Shown: positions 1-7,422 of the stretch, in pieces
Layout: the number at the start of each line of letters is the position of its first letter
How positions within the stretch are numbered: the first letter of the stretch is position 1
From: Brevirhabdus sp.
Lineage (GTDB): Bacteria; Pseudomonadota; Alphaproteobacteria; Rhodobacterales; Rhodobacteraceae
Reading direction: 5' to 3'
Length of the DNA stretch: 64,000 nucleotides
Assembly (NCBI GenBank): GCA_024637315.1
Contig: JAGXFH010000025.1
Span: 1 to 64,000, forward strand
Notes under the pieces: model-generated
Told to the model about the DNA's origin: nothing
Seen by the model: only the letters and a program-made list of their open reading frames with translations
Databases searched by the model: none
Position numbers and translations under genes: made by a program

Positions 1-325
1 CCAGGGCGCGGTGCAGCGATGACAGTTGCACCTGAACCCCTTCGGTATCGGACAGCGCAGCGGCCAACTCCTTGAGCGTGATGTCCGGCTCCGCACGCAC
101 GATGTCGAGAAGAAAGTCGAGATGCGGGGCCAGCTTGCCAAACCGCCCCGGCGGCCTGCCTTGCCGTTTCGCAACGACAGTGCCCCGCGCACGATGCTCC
201 GCGACAAACCGCACCGCTGTCGCGGCACTGACACCAAACACCCGTCCCGCAGCACGCGCGTAATGCCCCAGGGACACATACGCACAAATCCGTTCCCGAA
301 GGTCCAAAGAGTAAGGCTTGCCCAT
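1..325 (-). CDS. IS630-family transposase, N-terminal part (continues past window edge)
   Basis: The minus-strand frame starts with ATG at 325 after a GGGAGG ribosome site and stays open for 108 codons to the window edge. The protein begins MGKPYSLDLRER, followed by a helix-turn-helix (residues about 15-45, with GVSAATAVRF) and a basic GRPPGRFGK linker. A second winged-helix segment (DITLKELAAAL) comes next. This is the DNA-binding half of IS630/Tc1-mariner transposases, whose start often matches 'YSxDLRER'. The DDE catalytic domain would lie to the left of base 1. Whether the full gene is intact cannot be judged. Confidence 0.85.
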   Translation of the reverse strand, partial: MGKPYSLDLRERICAYVSLGHYARAAGRVFGVSAATAVRFVAEHRARGTVVAKRQGRPPGRFGKLAPHLDFLLDIVRAEPDITLKELAAALSDTEGVQVQLSSLHRAL

Positions 326-408
326 GATCCACCTCCCGAAGGAAGTGAATCAGACAAAAGCCCGTTTGGGAATCCCCGACCGATTCAGATCAAGCGCAAA
401 GTGCTTTA
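1..408 (-). mobile_element. IS630-family insertion sequence, one end inside the window
   Basis: The transposase reading frame enters from the left edge on the minus strand. The 80 or so bases beyond its start codon look like the element's non-coding end. IS630 elements insert at TA, and a TA lies at 407-408, which I take as the likely junction. The other end is outside the window, so the terminal inverted repeats and the TA duplication could not be compared. The proposed junction is 57 bases from the mscL start codon. Confidence 0.6.
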
Positions 409-465
409 GTGGCTGTGCGTTGTCGCGCAAGAAGCGCAGGCAGAAGCAAAGTGGGGACACCAAAC

Positions 466-861
466 ATGTTGAACGAGTTCAAGGATTTCATCGCCAAGGG
501 CAATGTCATGGACATGGCCGTCGGTATCATCATCGGCGCGGCATTCACGGCGATCGTGACCTCGCTGGTCGAGGATCTGATCAATCCGATCATCAGCCTC
601 TTTACCGGCGGGATCGATTTCTCGGGGCTGGGCATGGCGCTGGGCGACGGGCCGGATGCGGCGATGTTCGCCTACGGCAATTTCATCATGGCGCTGATCA
701 ACTTCCTGATCATTGCCTGGGTGGTGTTTATGCTGGTCAAGATGGTGAACCGCGTCAAGGCCTCCGCACAAAAACCCGATGATGTCGCACCAGAAGTCGA
801 GACCGGCCCGTCCGAAAAGGATTTGCTGATCGAAATTCGGGATGCGTTGCAGAAGAGCTGA
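466..861 (+). CDS. mscL: Large-conductance mechanosensitive channel MscL
   Basis: This is a 131-residue inner-membrane channel that opens on hypo-osmotic shock. The start [14 protein letters not shown] is the typical MscL N-terminal amphipathic helix. It is followed by TM1 ([13 protein letters not shown]), a periplasmic loop with [12 protein letters not shown]2 (about residues 70-92) and the charged C-terminal helix. An upstream in-frame start at 409 would add 19 residues with no MscL similarity, so the ATG at 466 after TGGGGAC was chosen. The gene is followed by its own terminator. The IS630 end lies so close upstream that the native promoter may have been displaced or replaced. Confidence 0.95.
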   Translation: MLNEFKDFIAKGNVMDMAVGIIIGAAFTAIVTSLVEDLINPIISLFTGGIDFSGLGMALGDGPDAAMFAYGNFIMALINFLIIAWVVFMLVKMVNRVKASAQKPDDVAPEVETGPSEKDLLIEIRDALQKS

Positions 862-881
862 CTCTTGGATCGAGATGCAGC

Positions 882-909
882 AAGGCCCGCCAGATCGGCG
901 GGCCTTCTT
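882..909 (+). terminator. Rho-independent terminator of mscL
   Basis: A 10-bp perfect stem (AAGGCCCGCC / GGCGGGCCTT) with a 5-base loop is followed by CTTC. It lies 20 bases past the mscL stop and just before the end of the convergent ald gene, so it may serve both. Confidence 0.75.
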
Positions 910-918
910 CACTGAACT

Positions 919-2037
919 TCAGCCTTTCAAGGCTGCTTCGGGCGTGATCACGTCGATCCCAAGCGCCTTGCCGACCGCGGAGTATGTCAGTTTTCCGGCA
1001 TGAACGTTCAATCCGTTCAGCAGGTGCGGATCGTCCTCGCAGGCCTTGCGCCAGCCCTTGTCGGCCAGTGCCAGCATGAACGGCATCGTGGCGTTTCCAA
1101 GCGCGATGGTCGAGGTGCGGGCGACAGCGCCGGGCATGTTGGCGACGCAATAATGCATGATGCCGTCGACCTCGTAGATCGGATCCTGATGTGTGGTTGC
1201 TTTCGAGGTCTCGAAACATCCGCCCTGGTCGATGGCGACATCGACAAGCGCGGCGCCCGGCTTGAGTTCCGCCAATTGCGCCCGGCTGATCAACTTTGGC
1301 GCAGCGGCGCCGGGGATCAGCACCGCGCCGATGATCATGTCGGCGGCTTGGGCCAGCTCGATCGTGTTGCCGGCGCTGGCGTAAGAGGTCTTGAAGCTGC
1401 CGCCGAACACGTCGTCAAGATAGCGCAGCCGCGGCAGCGAGCGGTCAAGCACGGTCACATCCGCGCCCATGCCCGCGGCGATCTTGGCCGCATGGGTTCC
1501 GACGACCCCGCCGCCGATCACCAGCACTCGGGCTGGGCCCACGCCCGGAACGCCGCCCATAAGCACGCCGCGCCCGCCATTGGCCTTTTGCAGCGTCCAG
1601 GCACCGACCTGCGGCGCCAGACGGCCCGCAACCTCTGACATCGGCGCCAGAAGCGGCAATCCGCCTCGATCATCGGTGACCGTTTCATAGGCGATGCAGG
1701 TCGCACCCGAGGCCAGCAGATCCTTGGTCTGTTCAGGATCCGGGGCCAGATGCAGGTAGGTGAACAGAACCTGTCCCTCGCGCAGCATCTTGCGCTCGCC
1801 CGATTGCGGTTCCTTGACCTTGACGATCATGTCCGCCGAGGCGAAGACATCCTTGGCGTTTGGGGCGATCTCTGCCCCTGCGGCGATGTAGTCTGCATCC
1901 GGAAATCCGGACCCGGCGCCAGCATTGGTTTCCACCAGAACGCTGTGCCCGTTGGCGACCGCCTCGTGCGCGGCATTGGGCGTCAGACCGACGCGGAATT
2001 CCTGCGGCTTGATCTCTTTCGGGCAACCGATCTGCAT
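919..2037 (-). CDS. ald: Alanine dehydrogenase
   Basis: This 372-residue enzyme catalyses NAD-dependent reversible deamination of L-alanine to pyruvate and ammonia in the cytoplasm. It begins MQIGCPKEIKPQEFRVGLTP, as expected for Ald. The substrate-binding region contains VKVKEP and FTYLHLA with the conserved Lys and His. A Rossmann NAD site (VIGGGVVGTHAA) and the MSEVAGR signature are present. The ATG at 2037 was preferred over a start 20 codons upstream because it follows AGGGAGGTT. The divergent Lrp/AsnC gene next door is the usual neighbour and probable activator of ald. Confidence 0.96.
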   Translation of the reverse strand: MQIGCPKEIKPQEFRVGLTPNAAHEAVANGHSVLVETNAGAGSGFPDADYIAAGAEIAPNAKDVFASADMIVKVKEPQSGERKMLREGQVLFTYLHLAPDPEQTKDLLASGATCIAYETVTDDRGGLPLLAPMSEVAGRLAPQVGAWTLQKANGGRGVLMGGVPGVGPARVLVIGGGVVGTHAAKIAAGMGADVTVLDRSLPRLRYLDDVFGGSFKTSYASAGNTIELAQAADMIIGAVLIPGAAAPKLISRAQLAELKPGAALVDVAIDQGGCFETSKATTHQDPIYEVDGIMHYCVANMPGAVARTSTIALGNATMPFMLALADKGWRKACEDDPHLLNGLNVHAGKLTYSAVGKALGIDVITPEAALKG

Positions 2038-2166
2038 TGAAACCTCCCTGTCATGCTGCCACAGAATGCGGTTTTGTGGCTGCAATTGCTTTGACATTTC
2101 AGGCGTCTATGCGATGTTTTCAGGCCGAATATTCGAACAGATGAACAATAATCACAGGATTCTTGC
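2038..2166. promoter_or_regulatory. Divergent ald / Lrp-type regulator control region
   Basis: This 129-base, comparatively A+T-rich intergenic region separates ald (minus) from the Lrp/AsnC gene (plus). It must hold both promoters and, by analogy with other ald-Lrp pairs, the regulator's binding sites. I did not identify individual hexamers or a clear operator with confidence. Confidence 0.5.
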
Positions 2167-2631
2167 ATGGAAGCCGAACTCGACCGGATAGATCGCCATA
2201 TCCTTGAAGTGTTGCAGAAGCGCGGGCGGATATCGAATGCCGACCTGTCCGAAAAGGTGAACCTGTCGCCCTCGGCCTGTCACCGGCGGGTCCGGCATCT
2301 GGAGAAGGCGGGCTATATTCAGGACTATGTGGCATTGCTCGACCCGCGCAAGATCGGACGCTCCTCGACGGTATTCGTCGAGATTACGCTGGCTGGTCAG
2401 GCCGACGAGGTGCTGGATGCGTTCGAGCGCGAGGTGGCCAAGGTGCCTGACATTCTGGAATGTCATCTGATGGCCGGAACGGCCGACTACCTGCTTAAGG
2501 TCGTGGCCCAGGATACCGAACATTTTGCTCTGATTCATCGCCGCCATCTGGCGCGTCTGCCGGGGGTTGCGCAGATGCATTCCAGCTTTGCCCTGCGAAC
2601 CGTTTTCAAGACGACGGCATTGCCGGTCTGA
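2167..2631 (+). CDS. Lrp/AsnC-family transcriptional regulator (probable ald regulator)
   Basis: The 154-residue protein begins MEAELDRIDRHILEVLQKRGR. An N-terminal winged HTH of the Lrp type follows (ISNADLSEKVNLSPSACHRR, about residues 22-41), and then an RAM/effector-binding domain (about 70-145) with the typical VPDILECHLMAGTADYLLKV stretch. The ATG follows AGGA at a 7-base spacing. Divergence from ald makes it the likely alanine-responsive regulator of that gene, as in AldR systems. That role is inferred from context and the ligand was not determined. Confidence 0.93.
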   Translation: MEAELDRIDRHILEVLQKRGRISNADLSEKVNLSPSACHRRVRHLEKAGYIQDYVALLDPRKIGRSSTVFVEITLAGQADEVLDAFEREVAKVPDILECHLMAGTADYLLKVVAQDTEHFALIHRRHLARLPGVAQMHSSFALRTVFKTTALPV

Positions 2632-2706
2632 CCCGTAGGGCGTCCAATTCAGGTTTTTGGTCGGATAGTGTTATCATGCCGTTCTTCGAATCCCAAGAGG
2701 GCGAAC

Positions 2707-3240
2707 ATGTATAAAATCGAAAGATTCGTCGAGGATTGCAGGGCGGCATGGCGGCAAGATGGATCGCACGTGCCAGTTGCGGAATTGACCCGCAAACTGA
2801 TGAGGGATCCGTCAGGTCTGGTGAACCAGATTGGAACGCCGGACAGGGCCGGACTGACGCCGCTTTACCATTCGCCCGACCTGACCATTCTGAACGTGGT
2901 CTGGAAGCCGCACATGATGGTCCAACCCCATAATCATGAAATGTGGGCAGTCATCGGTATATATGGCGGGCGGAAAGACAATATATTCTGGCGGCGAATT
3001 GCGGACGATCCGAATGGCCACATCGAAGCTGCGGGTGCCAAGGCCCTGACGAGCGGTGACGTTGCCCCGCTTGGCAAGGACATCATCCACTCTGTTTCCA
3101 ACCCGATCGACCGGTTGAGCGGCGCCATTCATATCTACGGAGGCGACTTCTTTGAAGCCGAGCGAAGTGAGTGGGACGCAGAAAACCTGACCGAGCGACC
3201 GATCGACATGGCACGGGTAAAGGCGCAATTCTCGGATTGA
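2707..3240 (+). CDS. Cupin-fold, cysteine dioxygenase-like protein
   Basis: This 177-residue protein has a double-stranded beta-helix layout. A cupin metal-binding motif (VQPHNHEMWAVIG, with His-x-His and a downstream Glu) lies at about residues 75-88, and a second His (DIIHSVSN) at about 131-138. The pattern matches predicted metal-dependent cupins of the cysteine-dioxygenase-like group (COG5553), which act as small thiol dioxygenases or are uncharacterised. The start at 2707 follows AGAGGGCG. No neighbour points to a substrate. It could be a cysteine or 3-mercaptopropionate dioxygenase relative, but this is not established. Confidence 0.75.
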   Translation: MYKIERFVEDCRAAWRQDGSHVPVAELTRKLMRDPSGLVNQIGTPDRAGLTPLYHSPDLTILNVVWKPHMMVQPHNHEMWAVIGIYGGRKDNIFWRRIADDPNGHIEAAGAKALTSGDVAPLGKDIIHSVSNPIDRLSGAIHIYGGDFFEAERSEWDAENLTERPIDMARVKAQFSD

Positions 3241-3255
3241 GTGCCCCGGAATGAC

Positions 3256-3283
3256 AAACCCCCGAGCTTTCGCTTCGGGGGTC
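3256..3283 (-). terminator. Rho-independent terminator of rpsU
   Basis: A GC-rich hairpin (ACCCCCGA paired with TCGGGGGT around CTTTCG) is followed on the minus strand by TTTGTC. It lies 42 bases past the rpsU stop and directly after the plus-strand cupin gene, so it separates the two convergent genes. Confidence 0.7.
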
Positions 3284-3324
3284 GTCTGAATGGCGGGTTG
3301 CCCCGCCCAGTGCATCCGGAGGGC

Positions 3325-3531
3325 CTAGAGCCCGCCTTCGCGCTGTGCTTTCTTCCGAGCCAGCTTGCGTGCACGGCGGATGGCTTCTGCCTTCTCGCGC
3401 GCTTTTTTCTCGGACGGTTTCTCGAAATGCTGCTTGAGCTTCATTTCGCGAAAGACACCCTCACGCTGTAGCTTTTTCTTCAGGGCACGAAGCGCCTGAT
3501 CGACATTGTTGTCGCGAACACTGACCTGCAT
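3325..3531 (-). CDS. rpsU: 30S ribosomal protein S21
   Basis: This 68-residue basic protein begins [22 protein letters not shown], the S21 hallmark, and ends in an Arg/Lys/Ala-rich helix. S21 sits near the 3' end of 16S rRNA and helps initiation. It is preceded by an AAGGTGGTG ribosome site and a recognisable promoter (3585-3613), and followed by a terminator, so it is probably monocistronic. The coq9-quinone oxidoreductase pair diverges from it, a conserved arrangement in Rhodobacteraceae. Confidence 0.97.
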   Translation of the reverse strand: MQVSVRDNNVDQALRALKKKLQREGVFREMKLKQHFEKPSEKKAREKAEAIRRARKLARKKAQREGGL

Positions 3532-3584
3532 GTGGTTTTCACCACCTTCCTAAGTTAGAGTTTGCATAAATTGCAGGAAGTGGC

Positions 3585-3613
3585 CGTATAGCAGGGCCGC
3601 CCTACCTTGTCCA
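3585..3613 (-). promoter_or_regulatory. Sigma70-type promoter of rpsU
   Basis: Read on the minus strand, a -35 TGGACA (3613-3608) and a -10 TATACG (3590-3585) are separated by exactly 17 bases, 54 bases upstream of the rpsU start. The -35 lies within a perfect 7-1-7 palindrome. Confidence 0.6.
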
Positions 3614-3621
3614 CTGGACAA
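3607..3621. repeat. Perfect 15-base palindrome TTGTCCA-C-TGGACAA
   Basis: This inverted repeat overlaps the rpsU -35 element and lies 23 bases from the coq9 start codon. The symmetry and position suit an operator shared by rpsU and coq9. No regulator is known for it, and part of the symmetry is simply the -35 sequence. Confidence 0.5.
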
Positions 3622-3643
3622 ATCGGATCAAGGATCAGGTGAA

Positions 3644-4336
3644 ATGACACAGGAAATCAAGGACATGATTCTGGATGCCGCGCTGGACCACGTGCCTTTT
3701 GACGGCTGGAGCGAGGCGACGTTTCAGGCCGCCGCGACCGATGCCGGACTGACTTTGCAAGAGGCCCGTGCGGTCTGCCCTCGCGGGGCCGCAGATATCG
3801 CCGCCGCGTTCCACCGGCGCGGCGATGCCCAGATGCTGGCGCGCATGAAGTCCGCGAACCTGTCGGCGCTGCGCTACAGCGAAAGGGTCGCTGCAGCCGT
3901 GCGGTTCCGGCTGGAGGCGGTTCCGGACAAGGAACTCGTGCGGCGGGGCATGACGTACTACGCTTTGCCGCAGCACGCGGCAGAGGGATCGGCACTGATC
4001 TGGGGAACTGCCGACAAGATCTGGACCGGCCTGGGGGACACGTCCGACGATCTCAACTGGTACTCGAAACGCGCGATCCTGTCGGGCGTCTATGGATCGA
4101 CAGTGCTGTTCTGGCTTGGCGATACCTCCGAGGGCCATGCCGCCACCTGGGCCTTTCTCGATCGCCGGATCGAGGATGTCATGCGGTTCGAGAAGTTCAA
4201 ATCCAGGCTCCGCGAAGCGCCGGCGTTAAAGCCGCTGGTCGGCCTCGCCGATTCCATGTTCGGCAGCATTCGCGCGCCCAGGGCGACGCGCACCGATCTG
4301 CCGGGACACTGGCCGCCCGCGAAGAACGACGGATGA
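3644..4336 (+). CDS. COQ9-family protein
   Basis: This 230-residue protein resembles COQ9, a lipid-binding TetR-fold protein that assists ubiquinone biosynthesis (the COQ7 hydroxylation step in mitochondria). The N-terminal helical bundle (ILDAALDHVPFDGWSEATF) and the C-terminal COQ9 domain (DLNWYSKRAILSGVYGSTVLFWL, about residues 136-158) are recognisable. The ATG at 3644 follows CAGGTG. It overlaps the next gene by 4 bases (ATGA), so the two are translationally coupled. A link to quinone metabolism fits the downstream quinone oxidoreductase. Confidence 0.9.
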   Translation: MTQEIKDMILDAALDHVPFDGWSEATFQAAATDAGLTLQEARAVCPRGAADIAAAFHRRGDAQMLARMKSANLSALRYSERVAAAVRFRLEAVPDKELVRRGMTYYALPQHAAEGSALIWGTADKIWTGLGDTSDDLNWYSKRAILSGVYGSTVLFWLGDTSEGHAATWAFLDRRIEDVMRFEKFKSRLREAPALKPLVGLADSMFGSIRAPRATRTDLPGHWPPAKNDG

Positions 4337-5322
4337 GCCTGCCCAATTCCATGCGCGCCGTCGAGATCAGCGCTCCCGGCGGACCCGAGGTGCTGAAACT
4401 GGTCGAGCGTCCGGTGCCGCAACCGGGCCACGGCCAGATCCTGCTCAAGATCGCCTATGCCGGCGTCAACAGGCCCGATGCCCTGCAGAGGGCCGGCAGC
4501 TATGCGCCGCCGCCCACGGCCTCGGACCTGCCGGGGCTTGAGGCATCCGGCACTGTCGCGGCGCTTGGCCCCGGCGTCAGTGGATGGTCGGTCGGCGACA
4601 AGGTCTGCGCGCTTTTGCCCGGTGGCGGTTACGCCGATTACGCGACGACCGCGGCGGCCCATGCGCTGCCGATCCCGAACGGAATGGACCTGAAATCGGC
4701 CGCCTGCCTGCCGGAAACCTTCTTCACAGTCTGGTCCAACGTCTTCATGCGGGGCGGGCTGAAGGCGGGTGAACGGTTTCTTGTCCATGGCGGATCATCC
4801 GGCATCGGAACCACCGCGATTCAACTGGCCACCGTGATGGGAGCCCGGGTGTTCACCACGGCAGGGTCCGACCCGAAATGTCGCGCCTGCCTGGATCTTG
4901 GGGCAGAGAAAGCGATCAACTATCGCAGCGAGGATTTCGTCGAGATCGTTCGGGCCGAGGGGTGCGCACATCTGATCCTTGACATGGTCGGCGGCGATTA
5001 CCTGCCCCGCAACATCAAGGCGCTGGCGGATGACGGCCGACTTGTCCAGATCGCGTTTCTGCAAGGCGCCAATGTCGAGCTGAACTTTTCCGAGGTCATG
5101 GTGCGCCGACTGACGATCACCGGATCTACCTTGCGACCGCAATCCGAACTGGCCAAGGCGCGTATCGCGAAAGCGCTTGTCCAGAAGGTCTGGCCACATC
5201 TCGAATCAGGGCGCGTCGCACCAGTGATGGATTCCGTTTTCGATCTTGCCGATGCACACAAGGCGCATGCCCGGCTGGAAAGCAGCGATCACATCGGCAA
5301 GATCGTGCTTCAGGTCGGTTGA
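4333..5322 (+). CDS. NAD(P)H:quinone oxidoreductase, zinc-free MDR (PIG3/zeta-crystallin type)
   Basis: This 329-residue medium-chain reductase begins MSLPNSMRAVEISAPGGPEV. It has an N-terminal GroES-like domain (YAGVNRPDALQR, GLEASGTVAALG) and a Rossmann domain with HGGSSGIGTTAIQLA at about residues 150-164. Catalytic zinc ligands are absent, as in the quinone oxidoreductase branch that reduces quinones with NADPH. The start overlaps the coq9 stop. A short hairpin (5320-5338) follows immediately and may end the transcript. Confidence 0.9.
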   Translation: MSLPNSMRAVEISAPGGPEVLKLVERPVPQPGHGQILLKIAYAGVNRPDALQRAGSYAPPPTASDLPGLEASGTVAALGPGVSGWSVGDKVCALLPGGGYADYATTAAAHALPIPNGMDLKSAACLPETFFTVWSNVFMRGGLKAGERFLVHGGSSGIGTTAIQLATVMGARVFTTAGSDPKCRACLDLGAEKAINYRSEDFVEIVRAEGCAHLILDMVGGDYLPRNIKALADDGRLVQIAFLQGANVELNFSEVMVRRLTITGSTLRPQSELAKARIAKALVQKVWPHLESGRVAPVMDSVFDLADAHKAHARLESSDHIGKIVLQVG

Positions 5323-5338
5323 CCGGTCTGCCCGGTCA
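5320..5338 (+). terminator. Weak hairpin after the quinone oxidoreductase gene
   Basis: TGACCGG and CCGGTCA pair across a TCTGC loop, starting at the stop codon. A pyrimidine-rich stretch follows some 9 bases later rather than a T tract, so termination is possible but uncertain. Confidence 0.35.
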
Positions 5339-5471
5339 GGCGGCTTATTTCCTCTTTTCCTTCTACCCGAGGGCGTTTATACACTACCCGACTTCCCCGA
5401 AATTGAGTGAAGGGTCCGACCGGACCAGCCGATTTCCCGGCCCGGGGCGAATTTGTCGAAGGAGACCTAGT

Positions 5472-6224
5472 ATGGCCAAACCGATCATGGCGAAAGCGAC
5501 CGCTGTCTGGCTGGTGGACAACACCACGCTGACATTCAAGCAGGTCGCCGATTTCTGCGGACTGCACGAGTTGGAAGTGCAGGGCATCGCCGATGGCGAT
5601 GTGGCTGCCGGCGTCAAGGGATTTGATCCGATTGCGAATAACCAGCTGACCGCAGAGGAAATCGGGGCCGCCGAGAAAGACCCGACGCACAAGCTGAACC
5701 TCAAGTACAACGCCGCCGCCGTCGGCGAGGAAAAACGCCGCGGCCCGCGATACACGCCGCTGTCGAAACGTCAGGACCGCCCGGCCTCGATCCTCTGGCT
5801 GGTCAAGTTTCACCCGGAACTCAGCGATGGCCAGATCGGCAAGCTGGTCGGCACGACCAAGCCGACGATCCAGGCGATTCGTGAGCGTACCCATTGGAAC
5901 ATCGGCAACATCACCCCGATTGATCCGGTCGCGCTGGGTTTGTGCAAGCAGTCCGAACTGGATGCAGCGGTGCAGAAGGCCGCGTCGAAAAAGGTCACAG
6001 AGGGTCCGGTCATGTCCGACGATGAACGCCGCAAGCTGGTCTCGACCGAGCAGTCGCTGGGAATGCCCGCCGATCCGAAGATCCCGACCGCGATCTCTGG
6101 GCTGGAAACCTTCACGCTGTCTGGCAACGACGATGAAGAGGACGAGGACGGTCGCCACAAGCCGGTCGACGCCGACAGCTTTTTCAATCTGCCTGACGAT
6201 GACGGCGACGACGACGAGGATTGA
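5472..6224 (+). CDS. trcR: TrcR-family (DUF1013) cell-cycle transcriptional regulator
   Basis: This 250-residue protein belongs to the alphaproteobacterial DUF1013/TrcR family. Recognisable parts are MAKPIMAKATAVWLVDNTTL, FCGLHELEVQGIADGDV and the HTH-like segment DGQIGKLVGTTKPTIQAIRER (about residues 118-138). The C-terminal 40 residues are strongly acidic (runs such as DDEEDEDG and DDDGDDDED). The ATG at 5472 follows AAGGAGACC, while 51 upstream in-frame codons have no family similarity. TrcR has been linked to RNA polymerase and cell-cycle transcription in this class. A perfect terminator follows. Confidence 0.88.
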   Translation: MAKPIMAKATAVWLVDNTTLTFKQVADFCGLHELEVQGIADGDVAAGVKGFDPIANNQLTAEEIGAAEKDPTHKLNLKYNAAAVGEEKRRGPRYTPLSKRQDRPASILWLVKFHPELSDGQIGKLVGTTKPTIQAIRERTHWNIGNITPIDPVALGLCKQSELDAAVQKAASKKVTEGPVMSDDERRKLVSTEQSLGMPADPKIPTAISGLETFTLSGNDDEEDEDGRHKPVDADSFFNLPDDDGDDDED

Positions 6225-6239
6225 TCGCCGCGGCTGACA

Positions 6240-6277
6240 AGACGAAAACCCCGGCCCTGGTGCCGGGGTTTTCGTCT
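6240..6277. terminator. Strong rho-independent terminator after trcR, symmetrical
   Basis: A 16-bp arm (AGACGAAAACCCCGGC) is repeated in inverse after a short loop, giving a long perfect hairpin with an internal TTTT on either strand. It stands 15 bases after trcR and can act in both directions, also protecting the 3' end of the convergent recR operon. Confidence 0.85.
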
Positions 6278-6363
6278 GCGGATCATGGATTGCGATCAAC
6301 TTTTCTGTTCAACCCTCGGCCCGGCAGATTTCGTGGCGCACGATCCCCCGAACCAAATCCGTA

Positions 6364-6960
6364 TCAGAACGATTTTCGGGCCTTCAAGGCAGCCGAGATC
6401 GTTCCGTCGTCGAGATAATCCAATTCGCCTCCGATAGGCACGCCTTGCGCCAGTGACGTCACCGCGACCCGCCCTTCAAGCTGCTCGGCGATGTAATGCG
6501 CCGTGGTCTGGCCATCGATGGTGGCGTTCAGCGCCAGAATCACTTCGGTGATCCCTTCGGCCTCGATCCGGTCACGCAGTTTCGGGATCCGCAGTTCTTC
6601 GGGGCCGATCGCGTCGAGCGCCGACAATGTCCCGCCCAGAACGTGATAGCGCCCTTTGAACGCCTGTCCGCGTTCCATCGCCCAGAGGTCGGCCACGTCC
6701 TCAACGATGCACAACTCGCCGGTGGCCCGCTTTTCCGCGGCGCAGATGTCGCAGATATCCGTGGTGCCGATATTGCCGCAGTTCAGGCATTCGCGCGCGC
6801 TGGCCGAAACCCGATGCATCGCATCCGCAAGCGGTGTCATCAACGGCGCGCGCTTCTTGATCAGATGCAGGACCGCGCGGCGCGCCGAGCGCGGACCGAG
6901 CCCCGGCAGCTTCGCCATCATCTCGATAAGGGTTTCGATGTCGCGGGTGGCGTCCGACAA
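6364..6960 (-). CDS. recR: Recombination mediator RecR
   Basis: This 198-residue RecFOR-pathway protein helps load RecA at gapped DNA. Visible parts are the helix-hairpin-helix ([18 protein letters not shown]), the four-cysteine zinc finger ([16 protein letters not shown], about residues 58-73) and the Toprim domain ([15 protein letters not shown]). The [12 protein letters not shown]-like stretch near residue 143 is also typical. The apparent start is TTG at 6960, 9 bases past the ybaB stop and one codon after an in-frame stop, so no longer start is possible. It is the last gene of dnaX-ybaB-recR. Confidence 0.95.
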   Translation of the reverse strand: MSDATRDIETLIEMMAKLPGLGPRSARRAVLHLIKKRAPLMTPLADAMHRVSASARECLNCGNIGTTDICDICAAEKRATGELCIVEDVADLWAMERGQAFKGRYHVLGGTLSALDAIGPEELRIPKLRDRIEAEGITEVILALNATIDGQTTAHYIAEQLEGRVAVTSLAQGVPIGGELDYLDDGTISAALKARKSF

Positions 6961-6969
6961 GGGTCAGGC

Positions 6970-7314
6970 CTAAAACGGCAGTTTCATGTCGGCAGGCAGG
7001 CCCATGCCTTCGGTCAGCTTGCTCATTTCCTGCTGTGCGCGTTCGGTGCCCTTCGCCTGCGCATCCTTGATCGCCGCGAGGATCAGATCTTCGACGACTT
7101 CCTTGTCGTCTGCGTTGAAGATCGACGGGTCGATATCAAGCGATACCAACTCGCCCTTGGCCGTGGCGACGGCTTTCACCAGACCGGCCCCGGATTCGCC
7201 GGTGACTTTCAGATTGTGCATCTCTTCCTGCAACGCCGCCATCTTGGTCTGCATCTCCTGCGCGGCTTTCATCATCTTGGCCATGTCACCAAGGCCGCCA
7301 AGACCTTTCAGCAT
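6970..7314 (-). CDS. ybaB: YbaB/EbfC-family nucleoid-associated protein
   Basis: This 114-residue DNA-binding protein begins MLKGLGGLGDMAKMMKAAQEMQ, typical of YbaB/EbfC. It is rich in Met and Gln in its first helix and has VTGESGAGLVKAVATAKGEL in the core. It binds DNA as a tweezer-like dimer. The ATG at 7314 was chosen over an upstream start that would add 20 unrelated residues. It lies between dnaX and recR, its conserved place, and probably shares their transcript. Confidence 0.93.
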   Translation of the reverse strand: MLKGLGGLGDMAKMMKAAQEMQTKMAALQEEMHNLKVTGESGAGLVKAVATAKGELVSLDIDPSIFNADDKEVVEDLILAAIKDAQAKGTERAQQEMSKLTEGMGLPADMKLPF

Positions 7315-7422
7315 TTCACTCTCCACTCGGTGTTTTCGGTTGCCACCTAGATACGGACGGCAGCGCTGGCGCACAAGGCCCCGGCGATGGGATCGAGACC
7401 GGCAGCGGTCACTGGCGTCGGC

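Noticed and set aside
6286-6299. Near-match to a FNR box (TGGATTGCGATCAA, 9 of 10)
   Set aside because: It lies between the ends of the convergent trcR and recR genes and is not upstream of any gene.
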